From Phyllostachys edulis (Eukaryota > Streptophyta > Magnoliopsida > Poales > Poaceae), in the NCBI GenBank assembly GCA_036346405.1, contig CM070548.1, forward strand, positions 60,510,611 to 60,574,610: a stretch of DNA of 64,000 nucleotides. The letters run 5' to 3'. Position numbers and translations under genes: made by a program. Below, in pieces: positions 47,845 to 57,788 of the stretch. Each line of letters begins with the position of its first letter. The first letter of the stretch is position 1. The notes under the pieces were generated by a model. It saw nothing but the letters and a program-made list of their open reading frames with translations, ran no database searches and was not told where the DNA came from.

Positions 47845-48439
47845 GATATACAATATAAAATATGCAAAACTAAGACATATGTTCAAGAAAAGTAACTTCT
47901 ATTAAACAATTTAATAAAGATACTCCCACTAAATACCATGTCCCTCTTATGACATTTAGTGATTCAAGACCCACAACCAGTTAATCTACTAGTGAGCTTT
48001 GGCATCACTACTAGAAGATTAGTGAATTTGGTAAGCAACCCTTTGCTAATCATATCTCTATATAACTCTTGTTGTTGGGCAGCATCCCTATGCTCCGGCA
48101 CCCAACCCTATGCCTCAAGGTCCATAACCGTTATGATGACCTTGTCAAGTCAAACCAATGCTATGCGTGTAAGTATCCGACACAAACTCATCTAGTCAAG
48201 GAATATTAATGGCAGTCTGCTTTAGCAAGACCTACCATTAAGGGGAAATTGGCTACAGGGCACTGCAAATATGGGTCATTTGCCAACGGATATCCAAAAA
48301 ACGTGGTGCCGCCAGAAGACACTGTAAAAAGATGTAATTTTGTCGTAGGACACTGAGCACACTATTATATCATTTTCGGGCCAGCGGGAGAGAGAAAATT
48401 TCAAAAAAGACAAGGGTGTCCCTCGCTCGCTTGCCTTCA

Positions 48440-48802
48440 GCACATCTCACACATCCAGCTCTCGCCCACGACCAGCAGAAAAGGAGCGTTCTTGCGGAGG
48501 TGTTGCGGGCCGTCAAGGCGCAGGTGACTCTGATGATCAGGTCGTGCTCCGTCGACCGCCGTGTCAAGTTCGGCGTCAAGAACAAGAGCTCATGGCTGCC
48601 GCTGCGCGGCGGCCGCAAGGAGGCGGCGGCGGCGCCGAGGGAGATGGAGACATCGTCGGAGGACTACACTTGCATCATCTCCTATGGGCCGAACCCGAGG
48701 ATGGTGCACATCTTCGGCGACCATGTCGTGGAGGGCGGCTGCGGTGGCGAGCGACCGGGAGAGCTCGCCGTGGCCGATAAATTTGCCGGCGCGTGGTGCT
48801 AG
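48440..48802 (+). pseudogene. Captured fragment resembling an FLZ (DUF581) gene
   Basis: The frame contains VLRAVKAQVTLMIRSCSVDR, then a basic Ser/Lys stretch, then SSEDYTCIISYGPNPRMVHI and FGDHVVEG, ending GAWC and stop at 48800-48802. The phrase (S)EDYTxxIxxGPNPxxxHIFG is found upstream of the FCS-like zinc finger in plant FLZ proteins, which act as adaptors of SnRK1 signalling. The zinc finger (paired CxxC) is absent, so this is a 5' fragment. The open frame could begin at 48416 but no start is certain. High GC and codon bias differ from the surrounding Copia DNA, as expected for capture. Confidence 0.6.
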
Positions 48803-48859
48803 AGGTTTCTTGAGCTTGTGATGCTTTCATAGCTTGATGATGCGTAGGTATAGCTACTA

Positions 48860-49625
48860 TATGAAGACCCCCTCCCCACCATTCTTCTTCATCGACCAAA
48901 TGCAAGAGCCAGAACTCCCATTTTTGCCCAGTGCGCCGCCGTCACCAAGCCGGCCCTCCAGTGAGATTTCCCCCTGGCCAACCGTGTCAACCCGTGTCTC
49001 CCTTGGCCCTCAACCTCTTCCCCCTCTCCATTCGTCCATATGCACACCGACAAGAACCGCCGTCGTGGCCTTCTCTTATCTATCGCCGGTCGCCGATGCC
49101 CCACCACCACGACCGCCATCAAGCCGCCCCGACCAAACTGCCGGCTTCCCCATCCTCAGGCACAGTCCATGCGCCCACCATCTCCCTCCGAGAGACACCC
49201 TACCGCCGGCGCCGCATGTGCCCGTGGCGCCACCGCCGCGCCCCAACGCTAACTCACCACTCCGACGAGCTCCTTCCGCGGTCGCCACTGTCACCATGTG
49301 CCCCAAGAACCAAGGAAGCTTCCCCCCTAGCCGAAATGTCTTCAGTCCACCGACATCGCCGTATTTGGCCTTCCCCTTCGCCTTCGGCCGGCACTTCCCC
49401 CGCCGCCATTCATTGCCCTCCGACCACCCCCTGCCCTCCCTCTTGTCCCATTGAGCTCCCCATCCCATGTTCTAGCCCATGCCTCCTCCCTTTTCCTCTC
49501 CGTGCCGCCCCACCGCCAGCTTGCCGCGCGCTCATGGCACCACCGTTGCCACTAGCTCCTCCGCCACCGCACCGGGTCTCCTCCTCCGCCGCTGTCGCCT
49601 CCCCTAGGGCCGCCACCCTCTAGGC
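48860..49625 (+). other. Second GC-rich segment in the Pack-MULE, unassigned
   Basis: Overlapping long frames exist on both strands (plus 48834-49454 and 48931-49623; minus 49076-49468) because of GC-rich, C-biased composition. The translations are Pro/Ser/Arg/His-rich without a domain I know. It may be a second captured exon or leader, but I cannot choose a frame. Confidence 0.35.
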
Positions 49626-50138
49626 GACCCATTCCAGCCCTTGCCCAGTGCCGCCAAGCTTCCCTTCACCAGCGGTGGAGCCCTAGGCCGCAAGTCACCG
49701 AGGCCTCCTCTACTTGTCTGAGCTTAATTAACTGAATCTTGGTCTTAAGGATTAATGATGGCTTAACTGCTGATTTAATATTGCCTTGACCCAATGTTAT
49801 GTGGGACCGAGGTGAAGTAATGCAATGAATTAATTCTTGTTTATCTGTGTGTATCAATGACAAGTGGGCACGAGTGCTAAATGCACAGTCCAAGCCCACA
49901 TGGACCCATGAACCAGCACCTGTGGCCGTGAGCGTCCCTATGCATTGAGGGTAAAATGGACTTTTCACTGCCTTTCTCTCTCCTCTTCAGTTCGAAAATA
50001 ATATTTTAATGGGGTCAGTGTCTAACAGCAAAATACCACAGAATGTTAGTGTCTTCTGGCTGCACCATGTTTTTTGGATGTCCATTGGCAAATGACGCAT
50101 ATTTGTTGTACCCTGTAGCCAATTTCCCCTACCATTAA

Positions 50139-51012
50139 AATACATGACTTTGGATGGTGCAGCTAATTGGGAGGGCTTCAATTTAACTTAATATTATGTG
50201 AGGGAATTTTACTTCTGACATGTTAAAAGCATCTAATAATAAAACATGACTAAATAGCACAACAGGAATAAACACAAACATTCACAGATAATCATATTAA
50301 ACTGTGAAATAGTATGGCCCTTAATATGACGATCTCCATCACCATACTTCCCGTCCTCTGACCACCATTCTTGAAGTATCCGACTGCATTCATCTACTAA
50401 GCAATTACTCCTAAGAGCTAGTAATGAATTACATATATAGGATACTATTGAGCATCACATGTCGGTACGCAGACCATTATACAAAAATATGTAGCTCGAT
50501 GGCTATCTCACAACATGACACACAGGTCATGAAAATCCATACATGCAACACATACAAAATGGGCCATACTATTCACATCAATCCCTGCAAAAACGAGTTA
50601 TGCATAGAATCCAATTCTATTAGGCGACATGAACACATACTATCTTATTCACGTAACCGAGCCTTGGAAATCATCGGAAAAATCATATTAACCCTATTCT
50701 GAACCAATCCGATCATTGCCTTGATACGACCACACACTGTGGCATACTTCGATGGCGGAATTCGGACCGATAGGAGTGTTATGCAGTGTGGTCATGAATA
50801 AGCGTAATAAACTATCTGGTCCTTTTAGCTCATACCTCCTCGTAGACCCATCCACTACCACCGAAAACCGATCGATCTTATCGACCAGGGCTTAGATCGT
50901 TCCATCTACTTGAACCGATCTAGATTACCAGACCCGACCAGTAATAGATCCAATCTAGTACTACCACATATCAAGTATATGTGACCGATCCAGATCAAAA
51001 ACTATGCAGGAT
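50139..51012 (-). other. Untranslated leader of the Copia element
   Basis: Lies between the 5' LTR and gag (together with 47845-48232), interrupted by the Pack-MULE. No reading frame of note. Confidence 0.6.
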
Positions 51013-51025
51013 GGCTCTGATACCA
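51013..51025 (-). promoter_or_regulatory. tRNA-Met primer binding site of the 31109-57448 Copia
   Basis: The minus strand reads TGGTATCAGAGCC one base from the LTR end CCCTACA. Confidence 0.9.
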
Positions 51026-52596
51026 CTGTAGGGATACGGGTAGGTTACGCTAGCTAACAATTCAAAAATTCTACCACGTAAACCAGGAAGTCATGCAAGT
51101 AGATCACAGATCGTTACCACTAGACGCTCAGTGCAGTGGAAGAAGAGTTGGAGAAGCCTAATCCAATGTAGAGCACGTCGATGAAGTGGTCGTAGTCGAT
51201 CGTCCAATGTCGAGCATGCCGATGATGTCGATCGTCTCCTCCAGCAACATCTGCAGTTCCTTGTGAAGATCGCGGATCATCTTTAAGCACAACAACAACC
51301 GCAGTAGCACCTCTACGGTATCCACACGTCCAGGGAAGGAACACCGTTCACCGGTGTGCTAGCACCAATTCGCACAGCTCTCGGGAAGATGGCGGCTAGG
51401 ACTTCGGTAGAGCAACTCACGTCAACTCCTCTTTTTCCAACAGCATGCATCTCCTTATATAGTGCCCATGATGGATCCTATCTGAACATGTTTTGTTCCA
51501 ACCCGTTAAGTGTGTGACCCTGTAGGTTCATGCGTAATCGGTTGTGACTCATAAACCCTTTTCGACCATGAGTAGTTAGCGGTTCCTAGCAGGGCATAAC
51601 GATTCCCGAATACACACAAATTATATCAGACGAACCTTAATGCAATATGATCTACGACCAGGTCCATATCACTAACGACCAGCTTGTATCTCTATACGAC
51701 TAGTTCATATTTGGTCTCGACCAATTCGTAACTCCTTACGACTAGGTTTCGACCACTTAGTGACCACATTTGACCAGCCTACGACCAGCTCGTATCTCCA
51801 TACGACTAGTCTGTATCTGATCGAACTGAAAGACCTTCTCGTGTATTCTCCCTTTGCCTCACGATATCTGGTTGAACTCCAAGTGAGATGTTGTGTCATC
51901 CATGGACTGTTCAATACTTTCTCGATCGAGTGTCGGATAACTTCACGTGGTTGAACACTTCGACCACTAGTGGCATGGCCATGCACTTACTTTATTCGAC
52001 CACAACGAGGGGCCCAGAGACATCTCTCCTGTTATGTTAGGAGGGGCAGTTCCTATATCCGACCAGTAATATTCCTCCGCATGTTTCACAACATACCTAC
52101 AAAAAGGCTAATACTGGACGCCTCATCACAGACGGTTGACCAAAACCATCTGTATTACATGCAATCACAGACGGTTTTGGTTTAGAGACCGCTCGTATTC
52201 TTAACGCTTAAAAACCGTCTATGAAGAGGTAATATCACAGACGGTTCATAGCTAAAACCGTCAGGAATTATCCTGCAGCGGTTATTGTTAATAATCGCTG
52301 CGTGATAATTCTACATATCACAGACGGTTTTCAACAAAGAACCGTCTGTGAAACATCACAGACGGTTCTTAACAATAACCGTTTGTGATAATACCGCTAC
52401 ATCTCCCAGTTGAAGCCCGACAAGTTTCTTCGTTGCCGATGCGCGCGTCTCTTCGTCGCATCTGCTTCGGCTCCCCCGATGCGTCTCTTCATCTCACGCT
52501 CCGAATTTATTCCTTGTTTTATAAAAATGATCATCCCGCCATCGAAAATGATCATCCCCACATATAGATGATCTAGTACTTATATAAAAAACAGAA

Positions 52597-53128
52597 ATGG
52601 ATGCATCTTCTATTTCCTTGTCGCTAGCATTGATGGCCTACCTGGCCACACTGTACGAGCACCCCTCTCGCTGTACGTTGAACTGTGCTGCGAAAGAACA
52701 CTATTTCAATAGTGTCTTCACTCCTCTGTCCGAGAATTTGCCGGAGCAGGTGACGGCCACTTTCCGCCGTCTTGGCATCCTCCTTCGCCGCATCTTCCGG
52801 GTGATCTCTCACTTTCGGCGAGTTTACTGCGTCATCGACGTGGTCCTCTAAAATGACGTTGCACGTCTCCAGGAGGCTTGCCGTCACTTGGACTGCTTAA
52901 TCAAGGCGACAGGCGACCAAGTCGACCAGGCCGAGACCCCTTAAGCAAGGGAACAGAGCCTGTGGGCTCAATTCTTCTTGGTTCAACAAATCAGGGGTCT
53001 TGGGAGACACTCGAGCAATGGCGTCGTGTGTGGGCGTATTTCGAGCTTCGTTCGCTCTGGCCGTCCTCCCCGATGCCGCCACCTACGAAGTATTGAAGAC
53101 GGAGATAGCAGCCTACCTCCGCCACTAG
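52597..53128 (+). pseudogene. Accessory reading frame of the CACTA family, copy B
   Basis: Not a recognised family. It starts MDASSISLSLALMA and contains NLPEQVTATFRRLGILLRR and VISHFRRVY, as in copy C. Two stops interrupt it where copy C has glutamine: TAA after CVIDVVL (52849-52851) opposite CAA, and TAA after QAETP opposite CAA. A frame change follows near 52985. The predicted protein would be Arg/Leu/Val-rich and helical in the middle, with an acidic second half. Confidence 0.5.
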
Positions 53129-53218
53129 AAAAACTTTGTTATATGTTGAAAATTCCAAAATGTAAAAAAAAATCTAGTTTGGAGGTGAAGTTACAATATT
53201 AATTATATGTTGAATTAT

Positions 53219-53219
53219 T

Positions 53220-53252
<33 letters not shown>
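53219..53252. repeat. Compound (CT)n(AT)n microsatellite
   Basis: Pure CT run followed by a pure AT run, inside CACTA-B. Confidence 0.95.
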
Positions 53253-53253
<1 letters not shown>

Positions 53254-53952
53254 GTTAAAGCAAATTTTCAATAGTATTTAAATGACAAAATTGACATATA
53301 AACATGTAATTTCTTCATGTCATGTAAGTGTATATACAAGATAAATATACTTGAGAAAAACCATTTCACGACGGTTCCATAATGGAACCATCCGTGATAT
53401 GGGACCACTACTACAAAAGGCTATCTTCGGGCGCCTCATCACGAGACGGTTGGCCGAAACCGTCGGTATTACATTCAATCACGAGCGGTTTTGGTTTAGA
53501 GGCGCTCGTAGGCTTCGGCTAACGCTTAAAAACCGCTCGTGAAGAGGCGATATCACGAGCGGTTCATGTTGAATACCGTCAGGAAGTATCACGAGCGGTT
53601 CTTGTTCGTAACCGCTCGTGATATTAATCAATATCACGAGCGGTTTTAAACACAACCGTCAGGAAGTATCACGAGCGGTTACAACAAGAACCGCTCGTGA
53701 TATTAATTATATCACTGACGGTTCTTAACAATAACCGCTCGTGATAATATCGCCCAGCGTGAGTTTCTTCATCGCCGTCGCGCTCGTTCGCCGCCAATCC
53801 GCCCGGCTCCCGATCGTCTCTTCATCGCATCGATCCGCTTCGGCTCCCCGATGCGTCTCTTCGTCTCACGCTCCGAATTTATTCCTTGTTTTATAAAAAG
53901 GATCATCCGCCATCCAAGATGATCATCCCCACATACTTATAAAAAAACAGAA

Positions 53953-54495
53953 ATGGCTGCCTCTTCCTTGTCGCCGGCACTGATGGCCTTCCGGCCGCCT
54001 TTGTCAGCGCCTCTCTCGGTGTCGTTGAACTGCGTCTTTGCGGAAGAACACTGTTTGATCAACAGTGTCTTCACTCCTCTGCCCGCGCAGAATTTGCCGG
54101 AGCAGGTGACGGCCACCTTCCGCCGTCTTGACATCCTCCTCCGCCGTGTCTTCCGGGTGATCTCCCACTTTCGGCGAGTTTACCGCGTCATCGACATAGT
54201 CCTCCAAAACGACGTTGCACGTCTCTAGGAGGCTTGCCGTCACTTGGACTGTGAAATCGAGGCGGCAGGCGACCGAGTCGACCAGGCCGAGACCCCTCAA
54301 GCAAGGGAAGAGAGCCTATGGGCTCAATTCTTCTTAGTTCAACGATCTGAGGTCTTGGGAGACACTTTCGAGCAATGGCGTCAGCGGGTGGGCGCATTTC
54401 AAGCTTCGTTCGTGATGATCGAGAACCGTCCGATGCCGACACCGCCGCTTATGAAGTATTGCGAGATGGAGATAGCGACCTACCTTTGCCACTAG
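53953..54495 (+). pseudogene. Accessory reading frame of the CACTA family, copy C (single in-frame stop)
   Basis: This is the best preserved copy: 181 codons in one frame from ATG at 53953 to TAG at 54493-54495, broken only by TAG at 54226-54228. Copy B has CAG (Gln) at that place. The first part is hydrophobic/Arg-rich (NLPEQVTATFRRLDILLRRV, VISHFRRVYRVIDIVLQNDV). The second half is acidic and helix-like (CEIEAAGDRVDQAETPQARE) and ends EIATYLCH. No signal peptide, zinc finger or known catalytic motif is visible. It lies between two subterminal arrays and could be a DNA-binding partner or a captured host gene. Its presence in three CACTA copies suggests that it belongs to the family. Confidence 0.55.
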
Positions 54496-54799
54496 AAAAA
54501 CCTTGTTTAATTATAGGTTTACGCTTTTTAATATAAACATGTAATTTCTTCATGTCATGTAATTGTATATATATACTTGAGAAAAACCATTTCACGAGCG
54601 GTTCCATTATGGAACCGCTGCGTGATATAGGATATATCACAGACGGTTCTATAATAGAACCGTCGTGATATGTCCCATATCACGACGGCTCTATTATGGA
54701 ACCGCTCGTGATATGTCTATATCACGACGGCTCTATTATGGAACCGTCGTGATAATTATCACCGACGGTTCCATAATAGAACCGCTCGATAAGTCTCTT

Positions 54800-55130
54800 T
54801 ATAAGTAGGAGCTAGCCCGGCTTGCCGCTAGGGTTTGCGCTCTAACTCGCCACTCACTCCCCGGTGCCTTACTCTCGTCCGTTCCTCTCGCGCCGCCGGC
54901 GCCGCCATTCTTCCGTTGCCGACGGTTGGCATACTCTGGTGACACCGCAAAAGTCACCATTACGCTAGGGTTTGCGCCGCCCTAACTCCGTTCCTCCCCA
55001 CCTCGACGCCGCTAAACCTCAAATCACCGACGCCTTGCGACCCCGTTATGCCTGCTAGGGCTCCTGGCCGGCTTTGCTTTCCCCATCCTCCCTCTATTCT
55101 CCTCTAGATCTGTTAGCTTAATGTCTTTTG
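54800..55130 (+). promoter_or_regulatory. TATA and GC-rich leader of CACTA-C
   Basis: The word tttataagtagg is followed by gctagggtttgcgc and a C-rich stretch. It corresponds to 32737-33180 in CACTA-A, where it precedes the transposase gene. Here no transposase follows. Confidence 0.5.
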
Positions 55131-55377
55131 TTGAGTTTGATTTTTATGCATGAACCTTAAGTTGTGTCCGATGTTTGTGTGATTTATGCAAGGTAAAGGA
55201 AATGGATGAGGGTTGTGCTGGTGGTGGGGTCGCCACCGTGGTTGCGTTGTACTAAGGTCCCTCTCTGTCTCTACCCCCTTGCTCTGTGATGAAAATGGCT
55301 AGCTAGTGCTCTGCGATGGATGCCGAGGGCTACTACTTGTGTGGTGGGTTTGGACACCCTTGGTCTTGTTCTCTTGC

Positions 55378-55810
55378 TGATGAACTGCTCAATGATGTTA
55401 ATAGTCTTATGCTGAAATTGAATTGATAATTAGTTCATATTAATAGTCCTCTTGCTCTGTGATGTAATGATGTAAATAGTCTTATGCTGAAATTGAATTG
55501 ATAATTAGTTCATATTAATAGTCCTCTTCTTTGTGTGATGTAATGATGTCAATAGTCTTATGCTGAAATTGAATTGATAATTAGTTCATATTAATAGTCC
55601 CTTGCTCGTGATGTAATGATGTAAATAGTCCTATGCTGAAATTGAATTGATAATTAGTTCATATTAATAGTCCTCTTGCTGTGTGATGTAATGATGTCAA
55701 TAGTCTTATGCTGAAATTGAATTGATAATTAGTTCATATTAATAGTCCCCTTGCTCTGTGATGTATGCTGAAATTGAATTGATAATTAGTTCATATTAAT
55801 AGTCCCCTTG
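55378..55810. repeat. Tandem repeat of about 75 bases, five to six copies
   Basis: Each unit carries tgctgaaattgaattgataa followed by ttagttcatattaatagtc. Copies differ by small changes; the last are shorter. It corresponds in position to the duplications at 33165-33475 in CACTA-A. Confidence 0.92.
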
Positions 55811-55875
55811 TTCATGCCGGTCAAGTTCTCCTACCTCTTGCGTACCAGGTACGTCCTACCATTCCATTCATAATC

Positions 55876-56599
55876 TCTTCTCTATAAAGTCTCCAAGCAG
55901 TGGCTGCTTGTGCCATTAAAACCGGCATCATATATATATTATATATATATTATTAAGTGATCTCGACCACTTTAGGAAGTTAGTCCACATGACATGAGAA
56001 GAATGAGGCGGTATCCACGGGCAATCTTATTGAGCCCTTGTAAGTTTAAAAAGTATGGATGCAAAGAGGCGGTCGGACATCCAATTACAGATTGGGCGTC
56101 GCTATGTTGAAAAGTGGCGTTGATCTTAACTTCTCCGTGGGAAGTGGCATCATGTATTAGCAACCAACAATTCTTGAGCATGTAATTGTCTTTAAAGCCA
56201 ACAAGAACACCAAGCAACAAGTTGAGAATTCTTTTGAAATATGAGAATGGTTGCTTAGTGTTCTTGTTGGGTTTAAAGACGATTACATACTCAAGAATGG
56301 ATAGTTACTAATACATGATGCCACTTCCCAGTCGGAGTACCTGCGCATCAACGACACTTTCTGAACATATCGACGTCCAATCCAGGTAATTGGATGTCCG
56401 AACGCTCTCCTTGCATCCATACTTTTTATACTTGCAAGGGCTCAATGAGGTTGCCCGTGGCTACTGTCTCATCCTTCTCATGCTGCGTGGACGATCCCCC
56501 CAAAGTGGCTGAGAGACTACGAACAATATATATGTAATATATATATATGATGCCGGATTTAATGGTACAAGCACCACCGCTGGGCCTTTATAGAGAAAA
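55876..56599. repeat. Large inverted repeat, arms about 345 bp, loop about 32 bp
   Basis: The left arm 55876-56218 and right arm 56251-56599 are complementary over almost their full length (for example ccaacaagaacaccaagcaa against ttgcttagtgttcttgttgg, and ccattaaaaccggcatcat against atgatgccggatttaatgg). The spacer is 56219-56250. The left arm on the minus strand is an open frame of 82 codons (GFKDNYMLKNCWLLIHDATS) that looks like part of a real protein, not identified. A transcript would fold into a long hairpin. Confidence 0.85.
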
Positions 56600-56990
56600 G
56601 TCATCACGACGGTTCCAAGCAAACCGCTCATGATATGTGCTTATCACGAGGCGGTTTGTGGCTGAAACCGCTGCGTGATATGTGCTATCACAGACGGTTT
56701 GTGGATGAAACCGTCGTGATATGTGCTTATCACAGACGGTTTGAACCACAAACCGCTGCAGTGAGAAACATCACAGAGCGGTTCAAAACCGTGCATGATG
56801 ACCTCATGTCATCATCGACCCATAAACTCGAGGCGGCTCACGAAATAAATGCATGATGATGTTTTTGAACCGTCTGTGAAAGCCTTTTCTGTAGTAGTGT
56901 GTCACAATAGGTGGCGACGGTGATGGGGTCGGGTGGCGGTGTCGAGGTGGGGAGGGGAACGGACGAGAGTAAGTGCGCTAGGGAGTGACC

Positions 56991-57448
56991 CAATTACGAG
57001 TAGCGATTGACAACCCCTAAGAGTGCTATTACATATGTTGAAAACTATGCTGATCTCAGGTCTAAGGATTATACATCATCATTGCTTGAGACCAACTAAT
57101 GATACATAGAATCATAACAATCTCAATAGTGTCTCAAGGTGGGTCTTATCCAACACCATGTTCTCTAATATGTGTCCATATTATTGGTTTGATATCTCCA
57201 TATCCATGACCTGTGAAACATAGTCATCAACCAATACATATGCTAGTATATTCATATGTGTTCTCATATGTTTTCGACCAGGGAACGTTTAAGAATAATC
57301 ATCGCGGAAATATAGAGTTTCACAATCAAATCACATACTTGATAATAAATATTAACAATATTATTCTAGGAATCACATATTATCCAATGTTATGAACATA
57401 ACGAAATACAATTATCTCTATGATTGCCTCTAGGGCATATTTCCAACA
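56991..57448 (-). repeat. Outer part of the 5' LTR after the CACTA insertions
   Basis: It aligns with 40030-40488 in the partner LTR (attacgagtagcgattg to catatttccaaca) and ends at the start TGTTGG of the minus-strand LTR. Confidence 0.85.
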
Positions 57449-57459
57449 GTGTCGACTCT

Positions 57460-57660
57460 AGAATCTATGCTGGTAATTGTGCTTTTTTTCTAGATGGGAT
57501 CAGATCTGTGTCCTGTTTGCTGAAATCAGTAGTTCTATAGTTGTTTCTATTGTGACACACTCCAACTGAATGAGCATTGCTGACTTCCCATTCTGTTGAT
57601 GTTTTTTGGAAGTTTGTAAGCTTGTACTCTTCAAATTGTGCCTTCCATTCAGCTTGGAGT
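57460..57660. other. Unique-looking DNA between two nested elements
   Basis: A short stretch that should join to sequence left of 31109 and right of 61663 once the insertions are removed. No gene recognised. Confidence 0.4.
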
Positions 57661-57788
57661 AGCATTGTTGTCCCAAAAACCGAAGACGAATAGCCGATCT
57701 CAAAAACCAACACTCGGCAGAAGTTCACATAGATGTTTTCACGTGATGCTCAACGAATGAGCACACATGCACACGTACTTGAGGCAAA

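Larger units (their letters stand above)
48242..50129 (+). mobile_element. Pack-MULE (Mutator-like element carrying gene fragments)
   Basis: Long terminal inverted repeats of about 135 bases start ggggaaattggctacaggg on the left and appear inverted at the right end (ccctgtagccaatttcccc). The 9-bp duplication TACCATTAA is perfect (48233-48241, 50130-50138), diagnostic for Mutator-like elements. No transposase is present. The 1.6-kb interior is strongly GC-rich, unlike the flanks, and contains a fragment resembling a host FLZ gene plus a second unassigned GC-rich segment. It sits in the untranslated leader of the Copia element. Confidence 0.92.
53406..56899 (+). mobile_element. CACTA-C, non-autonomous, nested in CACTA-B
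   Basis: The left end reads CACTACTACAAAAGGC and the right end GCCTTTTCTGTAGTAGTG, an inverted pair. The flanks GAC (53403-53405) and TGT (56900-56902) do not match, so a target duplication is not shown. Order of parts: palindrome array, accessory frame (53953-54495), second array (54590-54790), TATA plus GC-rich leader (54800-55130), 75-base tandem repeats (55378-55810), a large inverted repeat (55876-56599), and the right palindrome array (56600-56899). No transposase sequence was found. Confidence 0.82.
52096..56990 (+). mobile_element. CACTA-B, damaged, carrying CACTA-C inside
   Basis: It begins ctacaaaaaggctaatactgg, lacking a clean CACTA terminus. Palindromic cacagacggtt units and the accessory frame follow in the same order as in CACTA-C. 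At 53406 CACTA-C begins inside it. After C (56900) only about 90 bases remain, which look like the leader region of this family (54840-54960) in reverse orientation. The outer right terminus is not seen, so this copy is truncated or rearranged. Confidence 0.65.
31109..57448 (-). mobile_element. Copia LTR retrotransposon swollen by five nested insertions
   Basis: Terminal repeats run TGTTGGAAATAT...CCCTACA on the minus strand. The left (3') LTR is 31109-31159 plus 38974-40488, and the right (5') LTR is 51027-52095 plus 56991-57448. The flanks ATGTC (31104-31108) and GTGTC (57449-57453) match at four of five bases, consistent with an aged 5-bp duplication. The primer site (51013-51025) and polypurine tract (40489-40503) are in place, and gag-pol reads on the minus strand. 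Inserted within it are CACTA-A, a Gypsy solo LTR, a Pack-MULE, CACTA-B and CACTA-C. Without these the element would be roughly 8 kb. Confidence 0.88.
51027..57448 (-). repeat. 5' LTR of the 31109-57448 Copia, split by CACTA-B/C
   Basis: The left part (51027-52095) and right part (56991-57448) align with 38974-40488. About 20-25 bases of LTR present in the partner (near 40000-40030) are missing at the insertion point, so the insertion was not a clean 3-bp event or was later rearranged. By eye there is roughly one difference every 10-15 bases between the two LTRs. Confidence 0.85.

Noticed and set aside
48931..49623. Long 230-codon plus-strand frame and a 130-codon minus-strand frame in the Pack-MULE
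   Set aside because: Several frames are open at once owing to GC-rich sequence. None has a recognised domain, so no coding call is made.
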